Shown here one piece after another: positions 34,601-46,719 of a stretch of DNA of 64,000 nucleotides (position 1 is its first letter; every line of letters begins with the position of its first letter). A program made the translations under genes and the position numbers. The DNA comes from Isoetes taiwanensis (Eukaryota; Streptophyta; Lycopodiopsida; Isoetales; Isoetaceae): NCBI GenBank assembly GCA_021234155.1, contig JAJEKV010000033.1, positions 2,271,454 to 2,335,453 of the forward strand, written 5' to 3'. Below the pieces are notes generated by a model. That model was not told the DNA's origin. It worked only from the letters and a program-made list of their open reading frames with translations, and did not search any database.

Positions 34601-34934
34601 AAAACAGATTACACCAGCCAACCCCTAGTGGGCAAGCACCTTATTTTATTGTATCATTGTTTGGTAGCTATCAAGCGCTTGTGGAGCTCTTGATAACCAC
34701 ACAATCACGCCCACTACAAATCCCAAAAAAGATTACATCAGACAAAACCCATCGTACATAAGCACCTTATTATGTTGCAACATTGTTTGGTAGTTATCAA
34801 TTTCAATTTTCTAAAAACGTATAGGGGAATGTATTGGGAGTCTTAGAATGTGAGCACTACAAACTGTTGTACCTTCAAGTTTCAAAATCCCCCCTCCTTC
34901 AAAGATATTCTATCACTCTCACGCTGCCTAACCC
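31697..34934 (+). other. Non-coding stretch
   Basis: No recognised gene. 32700-32830 is GC-rich (CGCCGCC-type) with no good ORF. 33188-33206 is a T-run. Near 34620-34800 a ~100-bp phrase (AGCACCTTATT...TTGTTTGGTAG) occurs twice. Confidence 0.4.
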
Positions 34935-35603
34935 TTGCCCCAAGCCTGCCCTACTGCTCGCCGACCCAGAGCGAGCTCGCGCAAATGCTGGAACCCCACA
35001 TCATCGACAAAGAAAAAGTGCTCGGCAAGATCGACCGTAACACCACGGTGCTGTGCACCCACCGCGAGGATGTCTGACATTACAACGCGATGGCCATGGC
35101 CAAGATATTCCTCAGCGACCGTGTCCACGAGTACGAGTACGTACCAATGCAACAGCAGAAGATGGGATGAGCAGCTGGACCGATGACCTGGCATTCCACC
35201 AGATACCTTATGTCGCTATGGGATGCAGAGTCATAATCGTTACCAACATGGACATACTGGGAGAAATAGTCAACGGAGAACAGTCGCATACATAGAGACA
35301 GACGAGCAAACAGGAGACGTGAAAAGCATCACGGTCCACATCGACGATTCCCTCCACCACATGCACGTCAAGCGAACGCTGGTCGAGTACAGGCACCAGG
35401 GGCCCAAGACCAAGAGAACATTCCCGTTCGTGCTGGCGTACGCCATGACAAGGCACAAGAGCCAGAGCTCCACAATAGAAGGCAACGCAATCATGGTTGT
35501 GAGGATGGCATTCACGCCTGGGCTATTGGATGTGATGCTCTTGCGAATAAAGGACAGGAAACAACTGTCCATCGTGTCGCCAATCACGACGGCGGAATTC
35601 TAG
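34935..35603 (+). pseudogene. Pif1/Helitron-type DNA helicase, C-terminal part (broken)
   Basis: Three frames together read the end of a superfamily-1B helicase: SELAQMLEPHIIDKEKVLG, RNTTVLCTHREDV, a stop, then HYNAMAMAKIF and DRVHEYEYVPMQ. Next come VAMGCRVIIVTNMDILGEIV and finally FPFVLAYAMTRHKSQSSTI. In intact proteins the last motif is usually T-x-H-K-S-Q-G-x-T, so the Gly is replaced by Ser. The strand-end motif is DVMLLRIKDRKQL, where an LSR is expected. Pif1-like helicases of this type are carried by Helitrons and also exist as host genes. I see no Rep domain or Helitron ends here. The segment is visibly richer in G+C than its neighbours. Confidence 0.75.
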
Positions 35604-38600
35604 CCGAACAAAATGCTGCTAATGTAGCTGCTTCAAAACCTGTGGTAATCCCCACTTCGTCGTACGAGGGGAAACCATACATTTTCAAAACGCCATCGCG
35701 AGGCGGATTCTTCCCATCAGAGACCCAATAAGGGATGCCCAATGTAAGATTCATATATTAATACATATTCTCTTAGCATGCCGCCGAAATTCAAATTACT
35801 ACAATTAAAATTCCAACCCAAATCCATCTACCTAGCCTTCTTCCCAACCCTGCAAACTTCCAGCTAACAAAACACTGCAAACGTAGTAGAACATGTGTCT
35901 TGTTCGATTATTGTTCCATGTAAATGTACTTGGAAGTATAGTCTAGTACAAACTAAATCCTACGTTAAAGCAAGCACAAAAAGTTACATTCACCTGCAAA
36001 ATGGTTGTGTGTTGTGTGTATTACTCATGATCTGAACTATTGCCAACAATTCCAGAGCTTATTGCATTAATTGTAAGAAACATTGGATGAAGCTAATACG
36101 ACATGAGCTTATGTGCTTGAGAACATGGGAGAAGTATACCATGCACGCCCTCAAATTCACACCCTCATCCTATATTTTTCTGTCTGCCTTTTGTTTTGGT
36201 TCATGTGCATGTAGCAAATCAGCAAAACTAGAAAGGCGGCAAAACTAGCAAAGCCAAATCCGACGATAAATGACGAGCTGAACAATGGACACTTACGGCC
36301 CAGAGGAGCTCCACCTGCATCGTTCCCCTTTCATTTTATTTTTCTTGTTAAGTTCGATTATCTATTTGGCAAATATACCTTAGAATATGCCAAATCAGCC
36401 CCCGTATGGTATGAACAGGGGCAGATAGAATACAAGTTGAATATGCAATTAAGTCATTGGCAGGACACACATTTATATACCATGAACTTCATAAGACAAA
36501 GGCATATTTTCAATACTTAGATGATAGAATCAAAACCTGCATGGTCAATCAGCTCAGATTCTGGTATTCTTAATGTATCCATTGTAAGAAATGCCTTCAT
36601 CCAATGTAAGAAATGAAGGTATGAACGCAAGTCCAAATTCATAATATTTCTGAGCAATGATCTTTCGCTGCTTGCAGGTGTATCCTTTTGAGCTCCTTTA
36701 AGCTATCATTTTGGGTAGTAGACTCTGTAATTAACAGGCTGCAACTTCAAGAAAGCAAACGCTACAAGAACACGAATGGCGTGATAATGATTTTCTTATT
36801 CTTTTTCTTTTTTTTTTGTCAAAAATACAAAATGAAAGTCTATTAAAAGCAGATTGAAATTCCATGTCCATGTCGAAATTGAAGGCCACCAAAAAAGCAT
36901 CATATTCATCAAACAGAAACAATAGTCTCAGCGAAGTACTGAACCTTCTGTAGTAATTAAACTCACTAAGGTCTGCAAAATCTTCTATATCAGCTACCTA
37001 AATCTGTCCACCTTCCTTAATTTAAATTTTCTTGTAACTTAACCACTTAAAGCCAATGCTGAGGACAACATAAATCGTTATGTCCCCTTCCACATAACGT
37101 TGTTCCACTAATTACCGTTCAACTTTCATCGTTATAAATTGCACATTACGCGTCATTTCAAACTTGATCACCTTGAACATGACAACTTGATCACCTTGAA
37201 CATGAAAACTTTTGTGTGACTTATAATTTCGCATTGGGTTAAAGCATGTTAGGGTGTACCACTTTTGGAACCTACCTAAAATATCTACTGGGTACTCACA
37301 TACGGCGATATTGCTTCATGCTCATGATAATGGATGATATGAAAAGTGCTCTAAGACATCATTCTTCTATTACTTTCAACCATGAAGTAAAAATATTGAC
37401 TATTAGCTTTGATTTAGGTACTTTTAATATCAATTAGGTACCTGCAGAAAAAGTACTCTAAAACTACCTTTTAGATACTTTTTTTGGCACACCCTAACAT
37501 GCTCTCACCCATTACATCTTTAAGGTGGGGAGACTTGCTTTCAACATGTCATGTGTTGGCCCAGAGCAAGAATAGTCTTGATGCTGAGGACATCATCATT
37601 TTCAATGTGGGGAGAAAGAGACAATTCTCACTTTCCCAAAAGTAGAGTTGTTTGAATCTCCAAATTAGAGTCAAACCTATGCAAGTTGAGGTCATCTTGA
37701 GGAAGATGATTGTGTCGACCTAAGAAATGATAATTTCTTAGTTATACAAACAATCTCCTTAACAATATGGTTAAGAAAAGTGCCAATGTTTATTCCGCAT
37801 TATGCTAATTCTTTTTGAGGAAAAAGGCTGGGAATATTAGCATATGAGTTAGCTTTGTTGGGAAACCTAGATCTAGTACTGAGTATTGCCAAAGCTAACT
37901 ATAGGAACCATACTATGTTGGATAATGAGGCTACATTCCATGATATAGTATTTGTGTTAAACTCTACTATAACCCGAATTGATTTTGGATGCTCCAATTT
38001 GTTCGGAAGTTGTACAATAAGGATATTCTTGGAATATCAAAGTCTCGTAGGGACATGAGAATTCCTAACTGGCCATTAGGAGAATAAGTAATTGTACAAT
38101 ATATTTCTTATATTGAATCCTTAGTTAGACCTTGAGGCCAAGGTTCTAAGGAGGGGGGAAAGGTCATGTTAGACCCTATGGAACGTCCATGATTGTGGAG
38201 TAATGTCGATCTTACCACTGGGTGGTCTGGGATATGATTGACATGAGTAGATGATTTGTATCTACTAAGTGCAGATAGTGAAATTTGAGATGGCAAAAGT
38301 TCATATGCTTAAGTGGCAATAAAATTAGGGTTAATGAGTCCATAAATGGACTTGAAACCATTGTGTTTGTATGGGTTGACAGGACAATCATGATTGTCTA
38401 GGTTAATCTAAAGGTAAATATACCAGGAATGCAAAGTATAACTTTTTCTTTTCTTGCAAAGGCGAGGGTTTTTGTTTGGGCGTTACATCACTAGGTGTAT
38501 GCCAAACTGCTCCAGGTCATACTAACTTGCCTAATTAGGGATTTAGCTTGGACTTGGTTCTGGTTTTTCCAAGAATATTTGTTGGCAAGTAGTGCTTGAT

Positions 38601-39457
38601 GCATTCTGGGCTAAGATAGATGATATAAATTTGCTTCTAGGTTTTGCCACTTTGGAGTTCAAGAAGGTCTAGCAAAGTTGTATTTGCAAATGTGGAGCTC
38701 ACGTCTTGTTCCAAGTGATGAACATTTATGTGCTAAGCATGATGCTTTTTGGTATTGGTCTCTGTAATGCCGTTTTTCTTTTTAAGTCTCTTAACCTAAG
38801 GATAAGGTCTTATGAGGGGAGGAAACTGTTACATTCCATGAGCTAGGTACTGCCTAGGGGCAGTGTTGGGTAATTTTAAAAGGCAAAAGTTATTATGCTA
38901 AAATGAAGGGTCTTTACAAAACCAGTAAACCATTGGGTTTAGGGGTCATGCATGACATCACCTCATTGGTTGAGGTGTTCTAAAGAAAACAAGGTGCTAC
39001 GCACGGAGGGTTGCCCTCCATGGCCGAAGGATGAAGTAGCTTAAATCATACTTGAAAGTCATGTTTTTACAATCAATCAAAATTGCTATTTCAAAGCAAT
39101 AGAGTCCTTGATACCATGACTTTATGAGGATTGGCCTGAAGAGATCTTTGGTGCTCGGCATGGAACAAAGATGGCAGAAGCATAAGGACAAGTGTAATAG
39201 AGGAAAAAATGGAAATACATATTTTGTCAGCATAGAAAAGAGAGAACTCCTTGAGATCATCTGATCAATTTTTTGTCACAGAGGGCTTCAAACAACTGAG
39301 GAGCAGGTTTTGTAGAGGAATAAAGCATTGACACATAGCCAAACTCCAAATCTCGCAATAGAAAGTAAAACCCAATGATTGCGAACTCGAAATGCAAGAT
39401 CTGGAGCAACGTACGTATCAAGAATCCTCGTCTTCCTCCCTCCTTCCCTCCCACATC
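35604..39457 (+). other. Non-coding stretch
   Basis: No recognised gene; mostly AT-rich. A 33-bp dispersed repeat lies at 38985-39017. Confidence 0.4.
38985..39017 (+). repeat. 33-bp dispersed repeat, copy B
   Basis: Identical to 17022-17054, with different flanks. Confidence 0.6.
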
Positions 39458-39641
<184 letters not shown>

Positions 39642-39758
39642 TTCTTGCTTGCCCATGTACAATCTGAAATAGAGAAATGTCAAAGCACGCTGATGGCAGA
39701 GCTGGAACAATTTAAACAGGGTCTTCGAACAGAATTGGAAATTTTTTAGCAGGAGGTT

Positions 39759-40265
39759 ATGAAAGGAGATAAAGATGTTCTGAGAGGAGATAATGATAGT
39801 GATACTGAATCAGAAAACCATAATAATAAAAATGTATCAGACATTCAAAACCAGCTAGCATCTTTTATGGAAGAGCAAGAAAGAAAAGAAAAAGCCTTGA
39901 ATATTCGCGTAGTTGGAATACCGGAGCAAACTAAAGAAAGAACCAAAGAAATTGTACAAGCTTTCTGTGAGAATGATCTTGAGCTGATGGATACAGGCAT
40001 TACAGATGCATTTCGTATTGGTAAGCAGAATGGCAGGGACAGGCACATTATTGTTAAGTTTCGCTCACGAGAGGATAAATTTAATGTATTGAAACGGAAA
40101 TCCATGCTCAAAGGGAAGAAAATTTGGATCAATGACGACCTCACAAAAACCCAGCTAGAAGAATACAAAACTCAATTACAGGTACTCAAGGATGCAAGAC
40201 AAATGGGGAAGAAAGCATTCTGGAAGCGCGGCAAAGTTGTGGTAGAAAACCAAGAGGACGCATAG
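39759..40265 (+). CDS. LINE ORF1: RNA-binding protein
   Basis: The 168-codon ORF reads LNIRVVGIPEQTKERTKE, GITDAFRIGKQNGRDRHIIV, KFRSREDKFNVLKRKSMLKG and KIWINDDLTKTQLEEYKTQL. This is the RRM and C-terminal domain pattern of L1-type ORF1 proteins, which coat the LINE RNA. An upstream segment (SEIEKCQSTLMAELEQFKQG), probably the coiled coil, is in the same frame system but separated by a TAG at 39747. The real start may therefore have been upstream, and the protein may be N-terminally truncated. The coding sequence overlaps or abuts the ORF2 region after 40265. Confidence 0.75.
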   Translation: MKGDKDVLRGDNDSDTESENHNNKNVSDIQNQLASFMEEQERKEKALNIRVVGIPEQTKERTKEIVQAFCENDLELMDTGITDAFRIGKQNGRDRHIIVKFRSREDKFNVLKRKSMLKGKKIWINDDLTKTQLEEYKTQLQVLKDARQMGKKAFWKRGKVVVENQEDA

Positions 40266-40289
40266 GTATTTGAGACCACCAGAATAACA

Positions 40290-41384
40290 TGTTGGAACAT
40301 TAATAGTCTTAGCCAGTATAAAGTAGATGTAATGGGTGAATTATTTGAAAATTTAGATGTTCTATTCTTTTTAGAAACTTGTGAGAACGAGGAAAAAAGT
40401 TTATCGGATATTCATGGCTTTGTTTTGCTACACTCTGTTTGGTATAATAAAGGATGGCGTTTAAAGGGTCACGGTGGAATAACATGTTATGTCAGGACAA
40501 ATATGAGACATTTGATAAAACTAGTGACAGGTATGGGTTCAATGCAACACATTTGGATTGAAATGCCTGGCCAGAAAGGGAAGATCTTTGTCGCAGGTTC
40601 TTACTTTCCGCCGAGAGAATCTCCAGTTTATAATACAGAGCATCTAGACAGGGATGATCCCTTTTTTAATTTGGAGCAGGATGTGCTTTCCTTAATGCTA
40701 GCAGGTGATGTTCTCCTATTGGGAGATTTTAATGGGCGAATCGCCAATAAGCAGGCAGCTATAGCTAGTATGGAGGGAGACCCCATATGGGTTGAAATGC
40801 TTGATGACACGGAATTGGGCCAAAGTGGTTGGAATAGGGCTCTTTACCGATGACGAATAAGGTGGCCTACACCTCAAGGTAATCATGTCCTCAATATGTG
40901 TAGTGGTCTGGATTTAGTAATATATAATGGTACACAGATGTTTCTTGACACGGATAGGTGTACATGTAGAAATGCTAGTGTGGTGGATCTTGTTCTCGCT
41001 AAACCGCAATTTGTAGACCAGATGCTACATATGTATGTAGGGGAAGAGATGGAGAAAATTTCTGATCACGCTCCGATAACAGTTGTGTTACATACATGTA
41101 AATATAAACCGATCCAGGATACTAGCATCATGAAGTCAAGGATACATATGGACTTTCGCAAGGCAGATAAATACATGAAAAAGTGTGAAGAAAAGGCATC
41201 TGAAAAAATTTGGCCCAGTGATACTGAAAATATGAGTAAAGAATTAGCAAACCTGGTACTAGATGCTGCTGTTGACTGTTTTGTCTCACGCAGGAAATTG
41301 AAAGGATTACCATGTAATGGCTGGTTTGATGAACCATGTAAAGCAAAGCGAGTAGAATATAAAAAAGCAAAAGGGGAAAAATAG
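40290..41384 (+). pseudogene. LINE ORF2: AP-type endonuclease domain
   Basis: Motifs in order: ITCWNINSL, VLFFLETCE, GHGGITCYVR, VAGSYFPPRE, LLLGDFNGR, SVVDLVLAKP and EKISDHAPITVV. These include the catalytic Asn, Glu, Asp and His positions of the APE fold, which nicks target DNA. A TGA at 40851-40853 interrupts the frame, which then goes on unchanged (RWPTPQGNHV, CSGLDLVIYNG). The frame ends at KAKGEK* before the RT. Confidence 0.85.
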
Positions 41385-41406
41385 ACGGAGGCTTAAAAAA
41401 GAGTAT

Positions 41407-42879
41407 GTGGCATTAACCAAGTCAAAAAAGAAAAGCCATGACTTCCAAAGACAGAAAGACTTGGTTGCAGATCTTATTGTAAACCCCAAGCGGTTCTGGA
41501 ATAAGTTGAAAACTAGAATGCCACATGATACTCATCTGGATCCAGCAGCCCTGCTCTGCCAAGTACATGAACTTTATCATATGCCAGATATTAATGAAAC
41601 CAGCGATGTGGAATATGTGCAGGATGATCGTTTGTGCTTCACTTTGGAGGCTTAAGCAACCTTGCAAATGGGAAAGCTGCTGATGCAATAGGTCTGGTGG
41701 CGGAGATGTTCAAATGGGCAGGTAAATCAGTACATATATCCTTGTTATCTTTACTTAATACTGTATTGCATAAGGGATTTCCACACACTTGGCAATTGAA
41801 CAGAGTGGTTCTACTCCATAAGTCGGGAGATGAAAGTGATCCAAGGAATTATAGAATGATTTTGGTAAGTAGCTTGTATGCTAAGCTGTTTGCTACTATG
41901 CTGAACTGCAAATTGAGTGCTTGGTCAGAGGAGCATAATATCAGGGCCATTGGGCAAGCAGGGTTTAGACCTAAAAAATCCACAGTGGATCATTTAGTTG
42001 CCTTACGTGCTATGATTGATTGTGTCAAAGGGAAGAAAAAACCACTTTATGCATGCTTTGTTGATTATGCTAAGGCATTTGACACAGTATCTCGCCATTA
42101 TTTATGGGAGAGAATGGAAACCCTAGAGGTGTCGATTGAGCTTAGACAAGCAGTAAGAATACTTTATGAGAAAGTTTTAGTTCAACTATCATTCCCCTAC
42201 ACAGGAATGCACAGAGTTAGTGGAAAGCAATATTGGAGTTAAGCAAGGGTGTCCTTTGTCACCCACCCTGTTTGGTTTGTTCATAGACCAACTAGAAGTC
42301 TGGATGGCAGAATATGGTGGGGATGGAACCCCTTTATTTGGTTATGTGATTTTATTGCTCCTTTATGCTGATGATGTGGTTCTTTTATCGCGCTCCATTG
42401 CAGGCATGCAGAAGCACTTAGATGCTTTGGCCTACTTCTGTGATCAGAAAGGTATGCGGGTGAATATGACAAAGACTAAGATGATGGTCTTCGGAGCCAA
42501 TAAAGTGGAACATCTTAAATTTTATTTTAAAGAGGAGCCTGTGGAGATTGTAACCTCGTATAAATATTTGGGGATACATGTGGACAAAGGGCCTAGTTGG
42601 AATCTTGCTGTTGAACATAGAGTAAATGGGGGGCTCAAAGCACTATACAGTATGCAGCGTAAAAGTGGAAAAGCAGAGATATGGGATTTCAGTTTGAAGA
42701 GGACTTTGTTTCGTGTCTTGGTACAATCAGTTCTATTATACGGATGTGAGGTGTGGGGTCCAGGTCTGTCTGCAGATTCTTGGAAAAAAATTGAGAAAGT
42801 ACAAAAAAAATTCTTGAGAACTGAAATGGGAACTAAGGCACAAACCCGTATGACATGTTGCTTGTGGAATGTGGTATGA
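41407..42879 (+). pseudogene. LINE ORF2: reverse transcriptase domain
   Basis: RT motifs: FPHTWQLNRVVLLHKSGDE, DPRNYRMILVSSLYAKL, IGQAGFRPKKSTVDHL, ACFVDYAKAFDTVSR, GVKQGCPLSPTLFG, LLLYADDVVLLSRS, then NMTKTKMMVFGA and YKYLGIHVDKG. The catalytic FVDYAKAFD and YADD are intact. Frames change near 41640 and 42225 and again near 42860, so no full-length ORF2 can be made. Confidence 0.9.
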
Positions 42880-43607
42880 TGCCTATGGAGGCTGAAGCTT
42901 TATGCAGGATGCTCACATATCTCTGTAAGGTGCAATTTGATATGGCAGAAGAAAGCTTACCGAGACGTGCTTTGGAGGAGACAAGGGATAAGGGTTGGTA
43001 TGCAGACATTGTAGAATGGACGAGGAAATGGAGTTTAGATATTCATTGCCTGCAAGAGAATAGATCGGATATTTGGGAATGGGTACGTCAGCATCTCATT
43101 AGAAGAAACTGGAGGGTCCCAGAAACAAAAAAAGAATTCTACAGAAAATATATGAATCCCGCACTTCAGGAGGCCAAGTATCTTAAAGAAGGTGTATCTT
43201 TAAAGACGAGGCATATGATAAGTAGGATGCGGCTTAGCTCGCATAGATTGGGGGTTGAGGTAGGGCGCTGGAGTGATATTCCACATGAATTGAGGTTGTG
43301 CAAGTTATGTGATATGCAGGAAGTTGAAGATGAAGCGCATGTGATCATAAGATGTCCGTCATACAATGAGGCTCGCCACAAGTACGACATTCGTTCAAAC
43401 TCATTGCTGGAATTTTTTAACTTACCCGGGACACAAGTTGGGAAGTATCTGAAAGAGGTATTAGCACAGAGAGAACAATTATTACGTGATAAAGAAGATA
43501 ATGTTGTAATTGATGAGGGATGGGGAGAGTCTAATGCATTTATGTCGGAGGATGCATTAGAAGACATGTTTTATAATGTTGAGTGTACATATTTGAACGT
43601 CTCATAG
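42855..43607 (+). pseudogene. LINE ORF2: C-terminal Cys/His region
   Basis: The frame continues the RT as EAEALCRMLTYLCKVQFDMA and WADI-type helical sequence to HELRLCKLCDMQEVEDEAH and VIIRCPSYNEA, a C-x2-C...H...C zinc-type motif used in LINE RNA/target handling. It ends after YNVECTYLNVS at a TAG. The same motif is seen in the minus-strand LINE piece at 25.5 kb. Confidence 0.8.
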
Positions 43608-43649
43608 ACACAGTGAGTGCAGTATTAAATACAACATTTCATTTCATTC

Positions 43650-44091
<442 letters not shown>

Positions 44092-44099
44092 CTCGCCAT

Positions 44100-44170
44100 A
44101 GAAATGATAGCGATGTATGAGCATTGATGCAGGGGGTCCGGTGGAATTTGTATGTTTTAAGTTTGGACCA
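44100..44170 (+). repeat. ~75-bp dispersed repeat, copy B
   Basis: Matches 17374-17452; here it begins about 15 bp after the third (CT)n array. Confidence 0.6.
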
Positions 44171-46141
44171 CTAATGTATGTTGCGTTGTGTGGTCTTGAT
44201 GAAGGAGTTATGTGGGTAATGATTATGGGTGTTTTGTTTATGTGTGCTTTGTTCTAATGGTTTTGTTTCAATTAATGCTTGATTTGAATTTTAGGATTTG
44301 GAGTTTGGAGACGATGAGCATGATTTGGAGTTTGCAGATGATGAGTGCATGAAAGTGAGGCGTATTTACATTTATTGCGTCATGTGAATGAAGAACCACG
44401 TGGAATAGATAGTGGTATTGTTGGATCCTTAGAAACATACGAAATCATGTATGAGACATGCAAATAGATTTTTTTTTTTTTTTTTTTTTTTTTGGGGAAG
44501 TGGTGGGAGGGATTGCAAAAGAACCTAGGAACTGTCAATTGTTTTGCATGCCATTTTTGTTCAGGATATGAAGGAAGAACTCGATATATATTATGAATTA
44601 AAGAAGGTTGCTAAGAATTTAATAGCATGAAATACATGGAAGTGGCAAGCAAAGTAAAGCTACTCAGCCCTCACAAAAGGGGGTGGCTTTGTGGTGCAGT
44701 CTAATTTATTTTATTACAGAGGGAAGCTAGCCCTCCCCTACCCCTGCCCCAAGCTTTCCCTATCCATTGGAGTTAGCTTCGACCATTACATATTTTCATT
44801 TGCTTTTAAGGTTTTTGCAGTATTTTTATACTATTTATATTTTCATTTTAGAGTTTAAATGGATGGCATTTTGGCATATTCTTGATCTTAATGGTCGAGG
44901 TTTGCCAGAATGTGTAGATCAGGAAGATCGACATAAATCTCCTATCTGTTATGGCAGATGAGTGCTCTAGTGGATTTCCACCCTTTGGATCTGAGAATAT
45001 TCCATGGATATTTCCTGTAGGAGCATCATAGCCCTACACTTGACTGTCAGATGAGGTCAAAGACTTAGGTGGCTCTTCTTTTTAGGGGCTGTATGTATGC
45101 ACGTGCACTTGCATGGGATTAGCCCCTGCCCTTTAAGGGCGGCCAGGCTATTTGGATCTGCACAATGCGCAAGGGGTTCAAATCCCCAAGCTTGTGTATT
45201 GCTTTCCATTCATATGACCTGCAGATGGAATGTTGATGCTGTGGCAAAGTCGACTGTAAGGGAATGATGGCGCTGATGTAGAGTGCAGACTATTTGGGCG
45301 TGATCCAAAAGCTCTTAGTATAGACTGGAGACTTTTTGGGCGTGATCCACAAGTTGTGGCACCATATATAGAACTGGCTTTATGTGGCATCTCCTTATTA
45401 TTGGGGATTGAATTGCCAAATTAGCACGTTCCTAATTTCGAGTCAAGGCATATGAAATATGTTCTTCAATGGTTGTCAAACGCCCCTAGGAATAGGGCCA
45501 CATAAGCATTTGACTCCAGCCCTTGCTGAGGTGTACGCATGGGATGCTCTACAGGTTCCATCAACCATAATCAAGCTATCAACCTAGAATTAGTGCAAGT
45601 TAGACAAGACTCCTGCAACAACGCTCCAAATTCGTCCCCTACCTTCCAAATCTGGCAAAAGCCTTTCTAACAACAGAAATATTTACCTTCTAAACATGGC
45701 GACTGGCATCAGGCCATTGCATCGCCCTGCTCGACCTCAATAAAACTCTTCCAATCACCCTGCTTGACCCCAACAAAACCCTTCTAACAATACGGGAAAT
45801 GAAAAGATTTGATTTTGTCCTATTCCTATCCTCATTTTCATACACCCCCCTTAAACCTTCCGTATGTTATAAATGTACCCTTTAGCAAACCATATCAAGC
45901 TAGGCCAAAATGTCGCTCCAACTATGTAAAGAAAACTCTTGCTTGCATGTTGGACTCTTGTCGCCCTTTCAATCATGACATATCGATTATTTTCCTGTTG
46001 AAAGTTCTGACCTGCGAGACTTTGTTTGTGCAGTTGTAGGGAGCATAAGGTGATTATTGAGTGTCATGACAGCCTCAACATGTGTGTTACATCATCCTAA
46101 TCTACAATATTTTATGTGTATTGCTCTAGGATGACATACAG
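44171..46141 (+). other. Non-coding stretch
   Basis: No gene is recognised. 44469-44493 is a T-run. 45245-45360 contains two diverged copies of GACTWTTTGGGCGTGATCC. A B-box-like GGTTCAAATCC at 45176 has no tRNA fold that I can draw. Confidence 0.4.
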
Positions 46142-46719
46142 ACCTAGCAATTAGCGGTGGCAACCCACTAGTTGCATCTGCATCAAATGATATAGCCTTT
46201 CGTGTTGTAAGTCTTCAAAACCTTGTTCTATACAGAGGCTTGCAGATTGAGTCCTCTGGTGCACTTGATTTACATTGGCACTTGCCAGATGATTTGCCAA
46301 TATCAGTGTTACGTGATCATATCGCAGGGATGGCAGTCATTGCTTTTAGCCTGCATATAAGATGTATGTTCCATTTGCTTTTGTAAGTATAAGGCTATGT
46401 ATGCTACATCCAACAACATAAAACTCCTTACGTAGTCAACACTGGCTTTTTTTTTATCTTCATTTAGGTACTAGGCCATTTAAACCAGAGATATGTATGC
46501 AGATTGCACGATATATGTCTAGAATGCTGTAGATGGGAGCCTTGTTCACCATGACAAACAAGTAATCTAATACCATATTATCTGCTATATATAGAGATTA
46601 ATCTAGTATAAATTTTCTAACTGTCTTTCTTATTGTAGACATATGTGCTAGACATACATCCTTATGTCCCAAAAATAGCCATGTATGCTGGCTATGATGG
46701 ACGGGTTATTATTGGGGAT
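46142..46719 (+). pseudogene. BRWD/PHIP-like WD40 gene relic (three exon-like pieces)
   Basis: Exon-like piece 1 (46142-46206, between CATACAG and GTAAGTC) reads DLAISGGNPLVASASNDIAF. Piece 2 (about 46236-46384) reads WHLPDDLPISVLRDHIAGMA. Piece 3 (46639-46719, between TATTGTAG and GTGAGT) reads VLDIHPYVPKIAMYAGYDGR. They correspond in order to consecutive WD40 blades of plant BRWD3/PHIP-type bromodomain proteins (VASASNDFVIRVW; LPDGLPVSVLRGHTGAV; NPRIAMSAGYDGKTIVWD). The diagnostic Trp residues are replaced (VIIGD for VWD). No other exons are visible nearby, so it is probably a decayed fragment. Confidence 0.65.

Noticed and set aside
35080-35587. Minus-strand ORFs over the helicase relic
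   Set aside because: Antisense shadows of the helicase reading frames.
45120-45195. tRNA or SINE head with B-box-like GGTTCAAATCC
   Set aside because: No A box at the right distance and no cloverleaf could be drawn.
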